This document shows, in pieces, positions 1-7,852 of a DNA stretch of 64,000 bases. Positions within the stretch are counted from its first letter, which is position 1, and every line of letters starts with the position of its first letter. The stretch comes from a virus. The notes under the pieces were generated by a model. That model did not search any database. It saw nothing but the letters and a program-made list of their open reading frames with translations, and was not told the origin of the DNA. The stretch lies in IMG/VR virus record IMGVR_UViG_3300027896_000023, positions 1 through 64,000 of that record. One strand, 5' to 3'. The position numbers and the translations under genes are program-made.

Positions 1-166
1 TTATTTATAGAATAGCCTATCCGCCGTAACATTACGCAGGCAGCAGCTTCCCGTCGCAACCTCGGAACATGCAACCAGCAAACCTCGTGGGGCTTGCTCA
101 CTCGGCTCTAGGACTATAAAAAACACTTAGTCTAAAAAAGTGGGCCTAACAGTCTAAACTTTTGTA

Positions 167-799
167 TTAGTACCATGCATAATCGACGTGTTTACTTGAC
201 GGAGGACTAATCTCGTTTTCTTTCAGTAACTTCAATCTGTATTCTTCTCCGTCTGGGCTTTCAGAATATTTGTAGTAAATTGCTTCGTACATAACAAGTA
301 AACCATTCCAGCCTCGTAGTTTCCAGGGGAACCAGCTGCGGTAGTAAAGTTTCCAGCCCCAAGGCAGAAACCATTTATGGCCGCCAAACGCTGTGTCTTT
401 TTGTCCATGTAACCTGCTGTAGAGTCGAAGAAGGTGACCGAGGGTTTGCCAGGCGGGTTTGAATCGTTTACGTTTTATGTCACGGGCTATGATAAAGGGG
501 ATACATGTTAACTCATTCAGGATGATTTTCAGGTTTCCTGTGGGAGAGAGAACGTGGATTATGCCCCTTAATTTGCAAACGAAAGCAAACTCGTTTAATG
601 CATCATAGGGGTGCACTGAGAGATGTTCCATAACGTTTGAAGCGTAGATGTAACTGAATGTTCCAGCTTGAAACGGCAGGCAGCTGGCGTCTGCAATCAC
701 GTATGCAGTATTGCGTTTGTGATCGAAGGCTGCCCGGCGGATGTCGACGTTAACATCTGAGAACCGTGTGCCTGCGGATCCAACGTTGAGAGTTACCAA
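167..799 (-). CDS. class I SAM-dependent methyltransferase
   Basis: Probable SAM-dependent methyltransferase of 210 residues. The N-terminus carries a motif I-like LNVGSAG, the acidic strand end VNVDI and the later ADASCLPF...FSYIYASNVMEHL segment typical of class I enzymes. The first Rossmann strand begins almost at residue 3, so it is short at the N-terminus. Start is TTG at 799, preceded by GGAGAAG, overlapping the stop of the SGNH hydrolase by seven bases, which suggests translational coupling. The substrate is unknown; methylation of a glycan or surface structure would fit the hydrolase and glycosyltransferase context, but that is inference. Confidence 0.75.
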   Translation of the reverse strand: MVTLNVGSAGTRFSDVNVDIRRAAFDHKRNTAYVIADASCLPFQAGTFSYIYASNVMEHLSVHPYDALNEFAFVCKLRGIIHVLSPTGNLKIILNELTCIPFIIARDIKRKRFKPAWQTLGHLLRLYSRLHGQKDTAFGGHKWFLPWGWKLYYRSWFPWKLRGWNGLLVMYEAIYYKYSESPDGEEYRLKLLKENEISPPSSKHVDYAWY

Positions 800-1605
800 T
801 ATTTCTTCTCCAACAACATATCGATTATTATGTTACGGGCTTTCCAGTTTAAGTGCACGTCATCCAGGAGGTACTCGGATGCAATAAGGCCATCTGGACC
901 CGCTGTTCTGGACAAGATGTCTATGTAGGGAAAGTTTTTTGCTTTACAATACGCTTTCATTTTCTCGTTAAATTCCCGGAAGATCTCAGCCATAACTACA
1001 GGTGTAGGATAATCTGGGTAGCCATATCCATTGTCTTGGTAACCAGCAGGCGGAATCCCCAGAACAATAAAGCCAACTTTTTTGGCGGCTAGATCCTCAA
1101 GCAGCAACCCGTATCTCTTAACGGTCTCATCAACCAATTCGGATATTGGTCTGTTCTGTTTCTTGCTTTGATAGTAGATATGTATACGGCAGTCGACTTC
1201 TCCAAACACCAGGATAACATTTTGTCCGTCAGTGCACTGGAGAAATGCATAGAAGATATTCCTGGAGTCAGTGGTGCTTCGTTCTGCAACTAGGTTGTAG
1301 GCGGTAGGCGCCTTCATCTGAAACACATAGAAGCCAGATGTATTGTTGAAGATCCTGGCGTGGCTATCGCCTATAACGAAGAAATGCATCCCTTTTTGTT
1401 TTTGGTACATTTCTAATTCACCTTTACTCAACGGCTTTATCAATGCTTCTTCGCAGATCTTTTCAGCTTCTGCAGGTGTAGCTGCTGAGAAAGCAGCATA
1501 AAGGGCTGCCACGTGGCTTTCAGTTAGAAAAATCTCCGTTGCTTCACCGCAGCGGTTGCAAGTGGTGGTAACGCGTACTGCTTTTTCTTTCGGTTCAACA
1601 GCCAT
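793..1605 (-). CDS. SGNH/GDSL-type hydrolase
   Basis: 270-residue protein. Residues about 75-86 contain FFVIGDSHARIF (block I, nucleophile Ser in GDSH), a GEVDCR segment near residue 135 fits block III and LLDDVHLNW near residue 250 supplies the Asp-x-x-His of block V. A Cys pair, CNRCG, lies near residue 17, before the hydrolase domain. Family members are esterases or acetyl hydrolases, often of cell-surface glycans. Start ATG 1605 has GGAGAGGAT upstream. Two iterated 12-mers (996-1007 and 1470-1481) lie inside the gene. Confidence 0.75.
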   Translation of the reverse strand: MAVEPKEKAVRVTTTCNRCGEATEIFLTESHVAALYAAFSAATPAEAEKICEEALIKPLSKGELEMYQKQKGMHFFVIGDSHARIFNNTSGFYVFQMKAPTAYNLVAERSTTDSRNIFYAFLQCTDGQNVILVFGEVDCRIHIYYQSKKQNRPISELVDETVKRYGLLLEDLAAKKVGFIVLGIPPAGYQDNGYGYPDYPTPVVMAEIFREFNEKMKAYCKAKNFPYIDILSRTAGPDGLIASEYLLDDVHLNWKARNIIIDMLLEKKYW

Positions 1606-1607
1606 AA

Positions 1608-1931
1608 TTATCCTCTCCGGTAGCTACCATGTATACCTTGAAACCCCATATATGCACGTTTGTCAAAACGATGAGACACAAACTTATGCTTAAGACTAAT
1701 CGTAAGCTTAACTTTAGGCGTAAACTTAAGTTTGCCTTTCACTCTACCATGGATACTTTTCTCTGTTGGAAACAGATCTACGCGGCCAAGAGTGTCAACC
1801 CAGAACAGAGGAAAAAGATGATGCCCTTCCGCCGGGACAGAGTAGTTGAAATAAAATGATATATCGGTAGCAGCTGAGATCCAATAGTGTGATAAGGGAC
1901 TACTCGTGGCCGCGCTTGTGGTTGACTGCAT
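1608..1931 (-). CDS. hypothetical protein (doubtful)
   Basis: Open frame of 107 residues between the AbrB-like gene and the SGNH hydrolase. It starts inside the preceding gene and stops two bases before the hydrolase ATG, the hydrolase ribosome site lying in its last codons. The C-terminal half is basic (KGKLKFTPKVKLTISLKHKF). No family recognised. It could be non-coding spacer; the spacing is the only support. Confidence 0.35.
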   Translation of the reverse strand: MQSTTSAATSSPLSHYWISAATDISFYFNYSVPAEGHHLFPLFWVDTLGRVDLFPTEKSIHGRVKGKLKFTPKVKLTISLKHKFVSHRFDKRAYMGFQGIHGSYRRG

Positions 1932-2130
1932 GTTCTCTCACTTTAGCGGCTTCTATTAGATTAATTTTCAGGACATCCCCAGTTGTTAAGTTGTACCTAT
2001 TGATTACTGTGGGATCTATGGTAACGTAGTAGATGCCGCCTGAGTGCTTTACTTTCTTCAAAACAATAAGTCCGATCCGTTCTACAGAGTTAATTATCTC
2101 CGTTTCCGAATTATTTTGACCATGAGACAA
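1900..2130 (-). CDS. AbrB/SpoVT-like small DNA-binding protein
   Basis: 76 residues. The segment GIYYVTIDPTVINRYNLTTG followed by DVLKINL matches the swapped-hairpin beta fold of AbrB/MazE-type regulators: strand, short helix with an N-R-Y core, then L-x-x-G-D-x-L-x-I. Such proteins bind promoter DNA as dimers. It has its own TATA box (2159-2172) about 34 bases upstream of ATG 2130, so it is probably transcribed separately from the head genes. Target unknown; autoregulation is likely by analogy only. Confidence 0.65.
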   Translation of the reverse strand: MSHGQNNSETEIINSVERIGLIVLKKVKHSGGIYYVTIDPTVINRYNLTTGDVLKINLIEAAKVREHAVNHKRGHE

Positions 2131-2158
2131 GGGTTATCGCCAGATTGCTTATTGCGTC

Positions 2159-2172
2159 TTTTATATATAAAA
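2159..2172 (-). promoter_or_regulatory. archaeal TATA box
   Basis: Perfect palindrome TTTTATATATAAAA centred 35 bases before the ATG at 2130, implying a leader of about nine bases. Its symmetry means it could also drive plus-strand transcription, but no convincing plus-strand gene follows. Confidence 0.6.
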
Positions 2173-2344
2173 CAATCCATATCGCAGGTATCTATACATG
2201 GATAAAACATCCAACCTATACATTAACATGCACATAAGCAGGGCTAATTAGTAGAGACCAGTGGCATCGTGAATGCATGGGAAAATCAGGCTATTGGCCC
2301 AAGAATTTCCTTACGACGTTCTTGTAGACGTTTCTTTTGGTTTT

Positions 2345-2548
2345 TCATCCAGGTACCTGTTTTTTCTTTTTGAAACGAATAATTATGTCGACAAATTGTT
2401 CGGTCTCTGTAACTGTAGAGATCACGTATGGATCGTGGGCTTTAACAAAAAATAGTTGATTCTGCCGAAGTTTCTCCGGGAGAAGACAATAGAGGCTGTT
2501 GTTTGTTTTGTAAACGGATCCTGGAAGATCCGGGTGAGTTTCGTTCAT
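2345..2548 (-). CDS. small AbrB-like regulator
   Basis: 67 residues, MNETHPDLPGSVYKTNNSLY at the start then CLLPEKLR: the pattern V-x-K-x-x-x-S-L-x-x-x-L-P-x-x-L-R resembles the first strand-turn-helix of AbrB/SpoVT proteins, followed by FVKAHDPYVIS and a lysine-rich tail. The match is weaker than for the gene at 1900-2130. It has a private TATA box (2577-2590). With its neighbour it makes a pair of small regulators just downstream of the head operon. Confidence 0.5.
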   Translation of the reverse strand: MNETHPDLPGSVYKTNNSLYCLLPEKLRQNQLFFVKAHDPYVISTVTETEQFVDIIIRFKKKKQVPG

Positions 2549-2576
2549 AGTGATCTAAAAAGGTATCAGCTAACGT

Positions 2577-2590
2577 AATATATATATTTT
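2577..2590 (-). promoter_or_regulatory. archaeal TATA box
   Basis: AATATATATATTTT lies about 36 bases before ATG 2548 on the minus strand. It resembles the box at 2159-2172, so the two small regulators appear to use similar promoters. Confidence 0.55.
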
Positions 2591-2613
2591 CAGTTCAATA
2601 AGAAAATAGGGGT

Positions 2614-3240
2614 TTAAGTGGTTATAGTCACAGACATAGGTCCACTTAAGATCGAGTTCAACCCAACAACACACGCGCTGGATTGACCGCCCGTCTTGTT
2701 CTTCGCCCATAAGCGTACTCGGTCGTAGACTCCGGTGAAAACAACTGCAACTGAAGTTCCTTTAGTAACGTTGATGTCTGTTTGCGCTACACCTGCAGTA
2801 TTCGAGATCGGTGACCAGGCGTCGACGTCAGCGTTATATCCTTCAATTTTATATGTGATGTCGTTTTGGGCAGCTGCTAAAATCGTGATCGTATGCAACG
2901 CGTATCCAGGAACATCTTCATCGAAGACTTCAGTGTAGGCGTTAAGTGTTTTGATAGAGTTCGATAGGCTTTTCTCTGTTACCCAGTTGTTGATGCGGGC
3001 CACTTTGTACTTGAAGTTAGATGCAACATACAAGCTTGAAGACATATCATTTGAAACAGATTCTCGGACGTCAAAGCTTGATTGCAGATTTTTGGTGCTG
3101 ACTTTACGAACTTGGAAACTGGAACTAAGATTTTTACTGGTTGACTTTCTGCAAGTAAAACTACTGGTTAATTCTTTGCTACCTTCTTTTTCAATTGAAA
3201 AATCTGAAGATAGATCATACGAATCGTCTGATAGGCTCAT
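2614..3240 (-). CDS. short fibre-repeat protein, last gene of head operon
   Basis: 208 residues. Residues 1-70 contain four to five copies of the same 14-residue repeat (consensus SSFTIRKSxSKDLS) that makes up the giant fibre at 57388-61986, for example SSFTCRKSTSKNLS and SSFQVRKVSTKNLQ. Residues 80-208 form a separate beta-rich domain. It is thus a short paralogue of the fibre placed beside capsid genes, plausibly a head-borne or adaptor adhesin. Start ATG 3240 follows GGAGAAG. No enzyme motif seen. Confidence 0.7.
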   Translation of the reverse strand: MSLSDDSYDLSSDFSIEKEGSKELTSSFTCRKSTSKNLSSSFQVRKVSTKNLQSSFDVRESVSNDMSSSLYVASNFKYKVARINNWVTEKSLSNSIKTLNAYTEVFDEDVPGYALHTITILAAAQNDITYKIEGYNADVDAWSPISNTAGVAQTDINVTKGTSVAVVFTGVYDRVRLWAKNKTGGQSSACVVGLNSILSGPMSVTITT

Positions 3241-3331
3241 ACGGTTACTTCTCCTGTCTTAACTTTTATGCTTTATTACTTAGCGAAACAAAAAAAAGAA
3301 AATGGGGGTAGTGGTTATTTTTGAAGGAACA

Positions 3332-3574
3332 CTATTTTGGTGGTTCAACCCACATTGGTTTGCCATCCACTACCTGGAAAGGTGTATCTGGCATTGGGTT
3401 AACTGACCGGTTGCCGAACGCAAGATGCTGTGATCCTAAAGGATCCATTACGGGTTGCTTTGCTGGTTCAAGCTGTGCTTCACCGAAGGCATGGTTGCGA
3501 TCGCCTTTTGGCATCGGTTTCATGCCTGTGGTTTTGCCTGGGTTGCCAAAGAACAGACGCGTTGACTCTGGCAT
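3332..3574 (-). CDS. small structural-operon protein
   Basis: 80 residues, beginning MPESTRLFFGNPGKTTGMKP and ending with a proline-rich VEPPK. Low-complexity, probably disordered, with a conserved-looking start near the capsid genes. It sits one base before the stop of the upstream decoration-like gene and so belongs to the same transcript. No family recognised. Confidence 0.5.
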   Translation of the reverse strand: MPESTRLFFGNPGKTTGMKPMPKGDRNHAFGEAQLEPAKQPVMDPLGSQHLAFGNRSVNPMPDTPFQVVDGKPMWVEPPK

Positions 3575-3575
3575 T

Positions 3576-3962
3576 TTATTCGCCTACCGCCATGAACGGA
3601 AAGATTATCGCTGAGACGTTAGTGAGGTTTGCGATTTCAGATCCAATTCCTGTGTACATCAGTATCTTCTTTGTTGAGTGGTTGAATACAGCGTAGTATG
3701 TGCCTGTTGTGTCTAATTGAACGACCACACGGTAGTTTCCAAGTGGAAACTTGCCTGGGCTAGTGAGTTTTGTAAGATCACATTTCACTCCGCCAGTTTT
3801 GTACATGTGCCCTTTGACTGTTCCGTAGATTACGGTTTGTGCGCGACCGTTTATTCTATCGGATAGTTCACATGGAAAAGCTTGGTCGTCAATGGCTAAC
3901 GTTGCTTGTCGTAGAACAATGAAGGCTTCAGAAAGATTAGTGCTGTCGGCGATTGCTGGCAT
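3576..3962 (-). CDS. decoration-like protein, copy 2
   Basis: 128 residues, paralogous to the next gene upstream (3968-4306): both share the order G-T-(V/L), C-D-L, F-P-x-G-x-Y-R-V, a K-K-(L/I)-L strand, G-x-E and a terminal F-x-A-(I/V)-GE. This copy carries an extra N-terminal stretch of about 25 residues. Location directly after the major capsid gene suggests a capsid decoration or stabilising protein; that role is inferred from position, not from a motif. Confidence 0.6.
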   Translation of the reverse strand: MPAIADSTNLSEAFIVLRQATLAIDDQAFPCELSDRINGRAQTVIYGTVKGHMYKTGGVKCDLTKLTSPGKFPLGNYRVVVQLDTTGTYYAVFNHSTKKILMYTGIGSEIANLTNVSAIIFPFMAVGE

Positions 3963-3967
3963 TTTGG

Positions 3968-4306
3968 TTATTCCCCTATGGCTATGAAGCTAAAGATTCC
4001 GTTGGTTGATTGGTCACTTGCGCCTGCTTCTGTTCCAAGCGATGTGAATACTAGTAGTTTCTTGTTGTCTGCATCGTAGAGTCCAAGTCTATTTCCAGTG
4101 TTGCTGACCGGGTTTAAAATAACCCGATATTTGCCAGCTGGGAAATAGCTACTTAGGTCACATGAATCTCCACCGCTGTCTGCTGCATGGCTACTTGACG
4201 CCGTTAAGGTTCCACGTATGACCCGTTGACCACGTTGTTGCACTCGACCGCCGGACTCTTCTCCTGCGAAGGCCGTGTTGTCAAGTGATACCGTACAGTT
4301 ACCCAA
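3968..4306 (-). CDS. decoration-like protein, copy 1
   Basis: 112 residues immediately after the major capsid gene, with a six-base gap. Aligns by eye along most of its length with the 128-residue protein at 3576-3962 (CDLSSYFPAGKYRV against CDLTK...FPLGNYRV; shared GE C-terminus). A tandem duplication of a small beta-rich virion protein is the simplest reading. No catalytic residues are apparent. Confidence 0.6.
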   Translation of the reverse strand: MGNCTVSLDNTAFAGEESGGRVQQRGQRVIRGTLTASSSHAADSGGDSCDLSSYFPAGKYRVILNPVSNTGNRLGLYDADNKKLLVFTSLGTEAGASDQSTNGIFSFIAIGE

Positions 4307-4312
4307 AGGTGA

Positions 4313-5539
4313 TTACTCCTTTAGGTCTCTGATCTTGCATTGTACGTTGAAACGGGTGCAGATCTCGTCGGCCATAGTTCTGTATAGACCCTTGTCGCCT
4401 AACGCGTTCACTGCGAATGGGTTGCCTGTGCTGATACCTGCTTCGAAGTATTGTGTTGGCTTTGCAATCTTCATGAGTAGGTAGTCTGTGTCTTCAAGAT
4501 AGAATCTGCTTAAGCCTACTGGAGTTCCACTTGGTTGGTCTGCGAGTGCGTCCTTGGTTGGAATCATTGGGACACCGTTGTAGGTTGCAACTATGAAGCC
4601 TGCTGCCATGCCTTCTACGCCTTTGACTCCGCCGTATGTTGGTACAACTGTCTTGTATTCAACAAAGCGTTGCTGGGCCTGTAGAAGTCTCTGGACTGCT
4701 TTCAATCCGTCGAAACCTGTTTGGATTACTTTTGGTGTTCCGCCTGCTTGCCAAACGTCTTTGAATGCGCCATCCATGATGTCTAAGGTTAAGCTTCTGA
4801 GTGTTGGGTTGCTTCCACTGTACTCGATGATTGCGTCTGCCCAAGAATAGTTTGAAGCATCTGATCGGTTGACTGTTGATCCGTTAACGTAAACGTCGTT
4901 GCTTGCTGCATGAGGTGACAGTGATCCATCTGCGCCTTTGAGTGTGCCATCAGATTCAACTTTTGCGCTAAAGATGCGGTCTAAGCTTTGTACGTCGTAA
5001 CCTTCCTGGGTTGCGCCAACAGCTACTCCTTCAGCGTTCAACATACGGTTGATGTGTTCTGCATGATGAAGACCCATGATCTCTCTCATTTGTCTCATGT
5101 AGTCTCCAAGAGAATCATCAATCGTGCCGAGGAATTGGGCTGCTTCTGACGCGTTGAAGCTGTGACCAACAGTTTTTGGTTTGCTGTAGAGTTGCATCCA
5201 TGTGGGCTTTAGAGTATCTGGAATTCCACTGTTGTCTACTAGTCCGCCTGGTACAACTGTGTATCCGCCTGAGATACCATACGTGGTGAATGCTGGTTTC
5301 TTTGTCAGTACACGGAAACCACTGTGATCCCATACTGCTTTAGGCTGCATTGCAAAAGTGTTGGCTTCAAGGTTCAATTGACTCCAAATCTTAGCGCCGT
5401 AAATCGGGTTGTAAATTCCGGTTGTCGTGGTTAAAATTGGTGCATCTGCTTTCATTATGTTGTCGGCTAAGCCGAGTCCGTAGTAGTAACGTTCCATGTC
5501 TTCCATGGTTCTAATTTGGAAAATACTTTGTCCTGACAT
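4313..5539 (-). CDS. major capsid protein (HK97-fold, probable)
   Basis: 408 residues, placed between the protease-scaffold gene (one base upstream) and decoration-like genes, the canonical position of the major capsid protein. The sequence is mixed alpha/beta with long central helix-forming text (LGTIDDSLGDYMRQMREIMG) and a C-terminal ending typical of HK97-like shells (FNVQCKIRDLKE). No separate delta domain is visible at the N-terminus, in keeping with scaffold being supplied by the upstream gene. Identification is by order, length and general character. Confidence 0.75.
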   Translation of the reverse strand: MSGQSIFQIRTMEDMERYYYGLGLADNIMKADAPILTTTTGIYNPIYGAKIWSQLNLEANTFAMQPKAVWDHSGFRVLTKKPAFTTYGISGGYTVVPGGLVDNSGIPDTLKPTWMQLYSKPKTVGHSFNASEAAQFLGTIDDSLGDYMRQMREIMGLHHAEHINRMLNAEGVAVGATQEGYDVQSLDRIFSAKVESDGTLKGADGSLSPHAASNDVYVNGSTVNRSDASNYSWADAIIEYSGSNPTLRSLTLDIMDGAFKDVWQAGGTPKVIQTGFDGLKAVQRLLQAQQRFVEYKTVVPTYGGVKGVEGMAAGFIVATYNGVPMIPTKDALADQPSGTPVGLSRFYLEDTDYLLMKIAKPTQYFEAGISTGNPFAVNALGDKGLYRTMADEICTRFNVQCKIRDLKE

Positions 5540-5540
5540 T

Positions 5541-6350
5541 TTAACTCGCTCCTGAGTTCATTATTTGGTTTCTACGATCGTTGAGGTTGTGTACTTGACC
5601 GAATGGAGTCTTGTACATTTCTTGCAGAGTTCTTGGACCTGTTACGGTTGGTGCTGGTGCCCCGATTTCTTCTGGGCCTGCGCCTGGTGTGGATGCTGAT
5701 TTCCTGATGGTTGATGCTTGGTGCTTGAGATTCTCAGCAACTTCAGCTGCTGTTGGTAGATGCGCTGATTTCTGGATTGTTAGTGAGTCCTGGACCAGTT
5801 TCGTTAGGTTTTCAACTGCTTTCTCAAGTTTCTCCATTTTGAGATCCGACTTCGAGATGTGGGCTTTCTCAGCCATCTTCTGAACCATCTTGGACATTTC
5901 AGCGGGAAGTAGTCCTTTAGCGTCAAGGTCTAGTAAACTTTTGAGTGCAGCTTCATCCATGACTTCTTTGCTGGCTGCTTCTTTCGCGGCTGCTTCTTTA
6001 GCTGCGGCTTCCTTGGCTGCGGCTTCAGCATCTTTCTCTGGTGCTTCTGCAGCTGCTGGTGGAAACGCGGCTTCTTTTTGTGGGGCTACTGGTGCGGCTG
6101 CGGCTGGTGGAAATGCAGCTTCCTTCTCTGGTGCGGGTGGGCAAGCGGCTTCTTTTTCTGGCGGGTCATCAGTTATGGCTGCTGGATCCATACCTGCTTT
6201 TTTCAGTAATTCTTCCATTTTGGCTACGCGGGTTTTTCGTGAGGCGATTGCTGGTCCTGTGGTGCTGGTTCCAACTTTGTTGCCTTCGCTGGGGCCAGTA
6301 CCTGTTCCAACAATTTCTTGTGTTCCTATTGTTTTAGCTATATTTGACAA
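5541..6350 (-). CDS. possible nested scaffold protein (internal start)
   Basis: In-frame TTG at 6350 (codon 475 of the protease gene) is preceded by AGAGGA at a spacing of about seven bases, and a copy of the shared promoter lies at 6383-6401, whose predicted transcript start is near 6364. Product would be 269 residues, covering exactly the Ala/Glu-rich scaffold region. Nested scaffold genes inside protease genes are known in tailed phages (lambda C/Nu3). All signals are sequence-based; expression is inferred. Confidence 0.4.
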   Translation of the reverse strand: MSNIAKTIGTQEIVGTGTGPSEGNKVGTSTTGPAIASRKTRVAKMEELLKKAGMDPAAITDDPPEKEAACPPAPEKEAAFPPAAAAPVAPQKEAAFPPAAAEAPEKDAEAAAKEAAAKEAAAKEAASKEVMDEAALKSLLDLDAKGLLPAEMSKMVQKMAEKAHISKSDLKMEKLEKAVENLTKLVQDSLTIQKSAHLPTAAEVAENLKHQASTIRKSASTPGAGPEEIGAPAPTVTGPRTLQEMYKTPFGQVHNLNDRRNQIMNSGAS

Positions 6351-7772
6351 ATTCTCGTCCTCTGTTGATCTCTCTCGGCTATCTATGTTTTTAAGCGTTC
6401 TGTCAACGTTACTCTCTAGCGTAACTGTTGACTGTTCGGTTGAGGCTTTTTCTTGTTCTTCAGCTACTTCATGACCAAATTTTTTCATGGCAGCCTTAGC
6501 TTTTCCTTTCATTTCAGACCACTCGGCTTCTGAGTATCCGCCTGCTTCGCGGTTCTTGTCAACGTGAAGATAGTTCCAGGCAGCTTGCACGTGTTCCTCA
6601 TCGAGAGGATACTTGAAGTTCGCTGGATCTGCAAACTGGTCATCTGGGATATGCACGTATTCTTTCGGCTTAGACTTGTGGCCTTCTGGCTTCTGTTCGA
6701 TCAATGCGATGGCGCCGTCGACTCCTGCTGCAGCAGGCACTGGATCTGCTTTAGCTACAGGAATTAACGCCAGGTGAAACAGCGGTGTTGCATCCGGGTA
6801 AGCTGAAGCGTCTGTGCCAAAGACGTAGCCTAGATCTGGCCAGCATTCTGCAGGTATAGCTTTGCTGAATTGTGTTTGGATCTGTCGACGCAGCGGATTC
6901 TCTGCATCCATCTTCACAATCAAGTCTACTGAGTGGCTATCTCCTTTCGCTATGATGTCTGCCTGGCACACAAAGTTCTCCCGGAGAATGAATGTTTTAT
7001 TCAGGATGTTTGGCATGATGCTGAGTTCTTTGAGGATCTGTTCGCCTTTGGAAAGTTCTGCGCTTTTCGCTATGAATGTGGCTTCATCTATGAGTCCCAT
7101 GTCTTTGTAGCTTTTGAGAACCTCAAATCCTGACAGCGTGTTCTTGCCACGTTTGCAGATGGTAACTTCGTAGAGTTCAATGTCGTCAATCTGCCAGAAC
7201 GGCCCCATGGATCCTTTCGCTACTGGACGTCGTTTGAGGCATCTTCCGCCTATGCTGAAAGCATTCAGTTCGCCCTTGCAAGCCATATCCCAAACGCGAT
7301 TTGCAATCTCTAAGTCATCTCGTAATTCGCAGAGAACGTAGAGTCCGCGATCATCCACATGGGTGTAGTGGTCTTTGCCCTGGCTGTCTTTGATGTGTTC
7401 ACCCAGGAGAATTTTACCAAGAGTTATGTTGCTATGTTCGAGGTTTACATTGGCGTATTTTTCTCCTGCAGCAACCATTTTTGTGAGGGCATTCTGCAGG
7501 GCTGGAAGCGTGATAAGTTCGTTTTGTTTATCGATTACTTCCACACTGGCGTATCCGCCGATTAAGCGGCGTTTGCCGTCTTTGAATATGTTGTCAGAAG
7601 TGAACCGTGCATCTATTCTAATGTAAGATGGATACGGTTTTTCGACAAGTTCTTTCAACAGATAATTTGTAATTGGGTGTTCAAGCACCATTTTCGCCGT
7701 TGGATCTCCGGCAAAAGCGCTTTTCTCCAGGTCAGAAAGTAAGGTAGTTACGTCTGTTCGCATCTTAATCAA
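5541..7772 (-). CDS. prohead protease fused to DUF6582-like and scaffold regions
   Basis: 743 residues. Residues about 50-230 resemble S78/XkdF-type prohead proteases, with candidate catalytic His113 in NLEHSN and Ser173 in AFSIGG. Residues about 365-440 resemble DUF6582 (YVHIPDDQFADPANFKYPLD...AKAAMKKFG). The rest is charged and Ala/Glu/Lys-rich, with EAAAKEAAAKE repeats and coiled-coil text, as expected of a scaffold. Start is TTG 7772 (nearly leaderless from the promoter at 7792-7809) or ATG 7763. A second promoter and start inside the gene suggest a nested scaffold product. Bases 7400-7455 are duplicated at 37080-37135. Confidence 0.8.
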   Translation of the reverse strand: MIKMRTDVTTLLSDLEKSAFAGDPTAKMVLEHPITNYLLKELVEKPYPSYIRIDARFTSDNIFKDGKRRLIGGYASVEVIDKQNELITLPALQNALTKMVAAGEKYANVNLEHSNITLGKILLGEHIKDSQGKDHYTHVDDRGLYVLCELRDDLEIANRVWDMACKGELNAFSIGGRCLKRRPVAKGSMGPFWQIDDIELYEVTICKRGKNTLSGFEVLKSYKDMGLIDEATFIAKSAELSKGEQILKELSIMPNILNKTFILRENFVCQADIIAKGDSHSVDLIVKMDAENPLRRQIQTQFSKAIPAECWPDLGYVFGTDASAYPDATPLFHLALIPVAKADPVPAAAGVDGAIALIEQKPEGHKSKPKEYVHIPDDQFADPANFKYPLDEEHVQAAWNYLHVDKNREAGGYSEAEWSEMKGKAKAAMKKFGHEVAEEQEKASTEQSTVTLESNVDRTLKNIDSRERSTEDENLSNIAKTIGTQEIVGTGTGPSEGNKVGTSTTGPAIASRKTRVAKMEELLKKAGMDPAAITDDPPEKEAACPPAPEKEAAFPPAAAAPVAPQKEAAFPPAAAEAPEKDAEAAAKEAAAKEAAAKEAASKEVMDEAALKSLLDLDAKGLLPAEMSKMVQKMAEKAHISKSDLKMEKLEKAVENLTKLVQDSLTIQKSAHLPTAAEVAENLKHQASTIRKSASTPGAGPEEIGAPAPTVTGPRTLQEMYKTPFGQVHNLNDRRNQIMNSGAS
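6383..6401 (-). promoter_or_regulatory. internal copy of shared promoter
   Basis: On the minus strand reads AGAACGCTTAAAAACATAG, matching the sequence upstream of the protease gene (7792-7809), of the membrane protein gene (17922-17940) and of 19338-19451 (19482-19500). The TTAAAAA core lies about 41 bases before the internal TTG start at 6350. Confidence 0.5.
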
Positions 7773-7791
7773 CAGAGACCGTTCGGTTAAC

Positions 7792-7809
7792 TATGTTTTT
7801 AAGCGTTCT
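7792..7809 (-). promoter_or_regulatory. promoter of protease-capsid operon
   Basis: Minus strand AGAACGCTTAAAACATAG, with the TATA-like core centred about 27 bases before TTG 7772, the spacing expected of a leaderless archaeal transcript. It is back to back with the plus-strand promoter at 7826-7836, making a compact divergent control region. Confidence 0.55.
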
Positions 7810-7825
7810 GTTGAACAGAAAACGT

Positions 7826-7836
7826 AAATACTTATA
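7826..7836 (+). promoter_or_regulatory. promoter of lysis cassette
   Basis: AAATACTTATA lies about 22-27 bases before the two possible ATG codons (7849, 7853) of the peptidase gene. There is no ribosome-binding site in between, so the message is probably leaderless. Confidence 0.5.
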
Positions 7837-7852
7837 CCTCTAACGTAGATGC

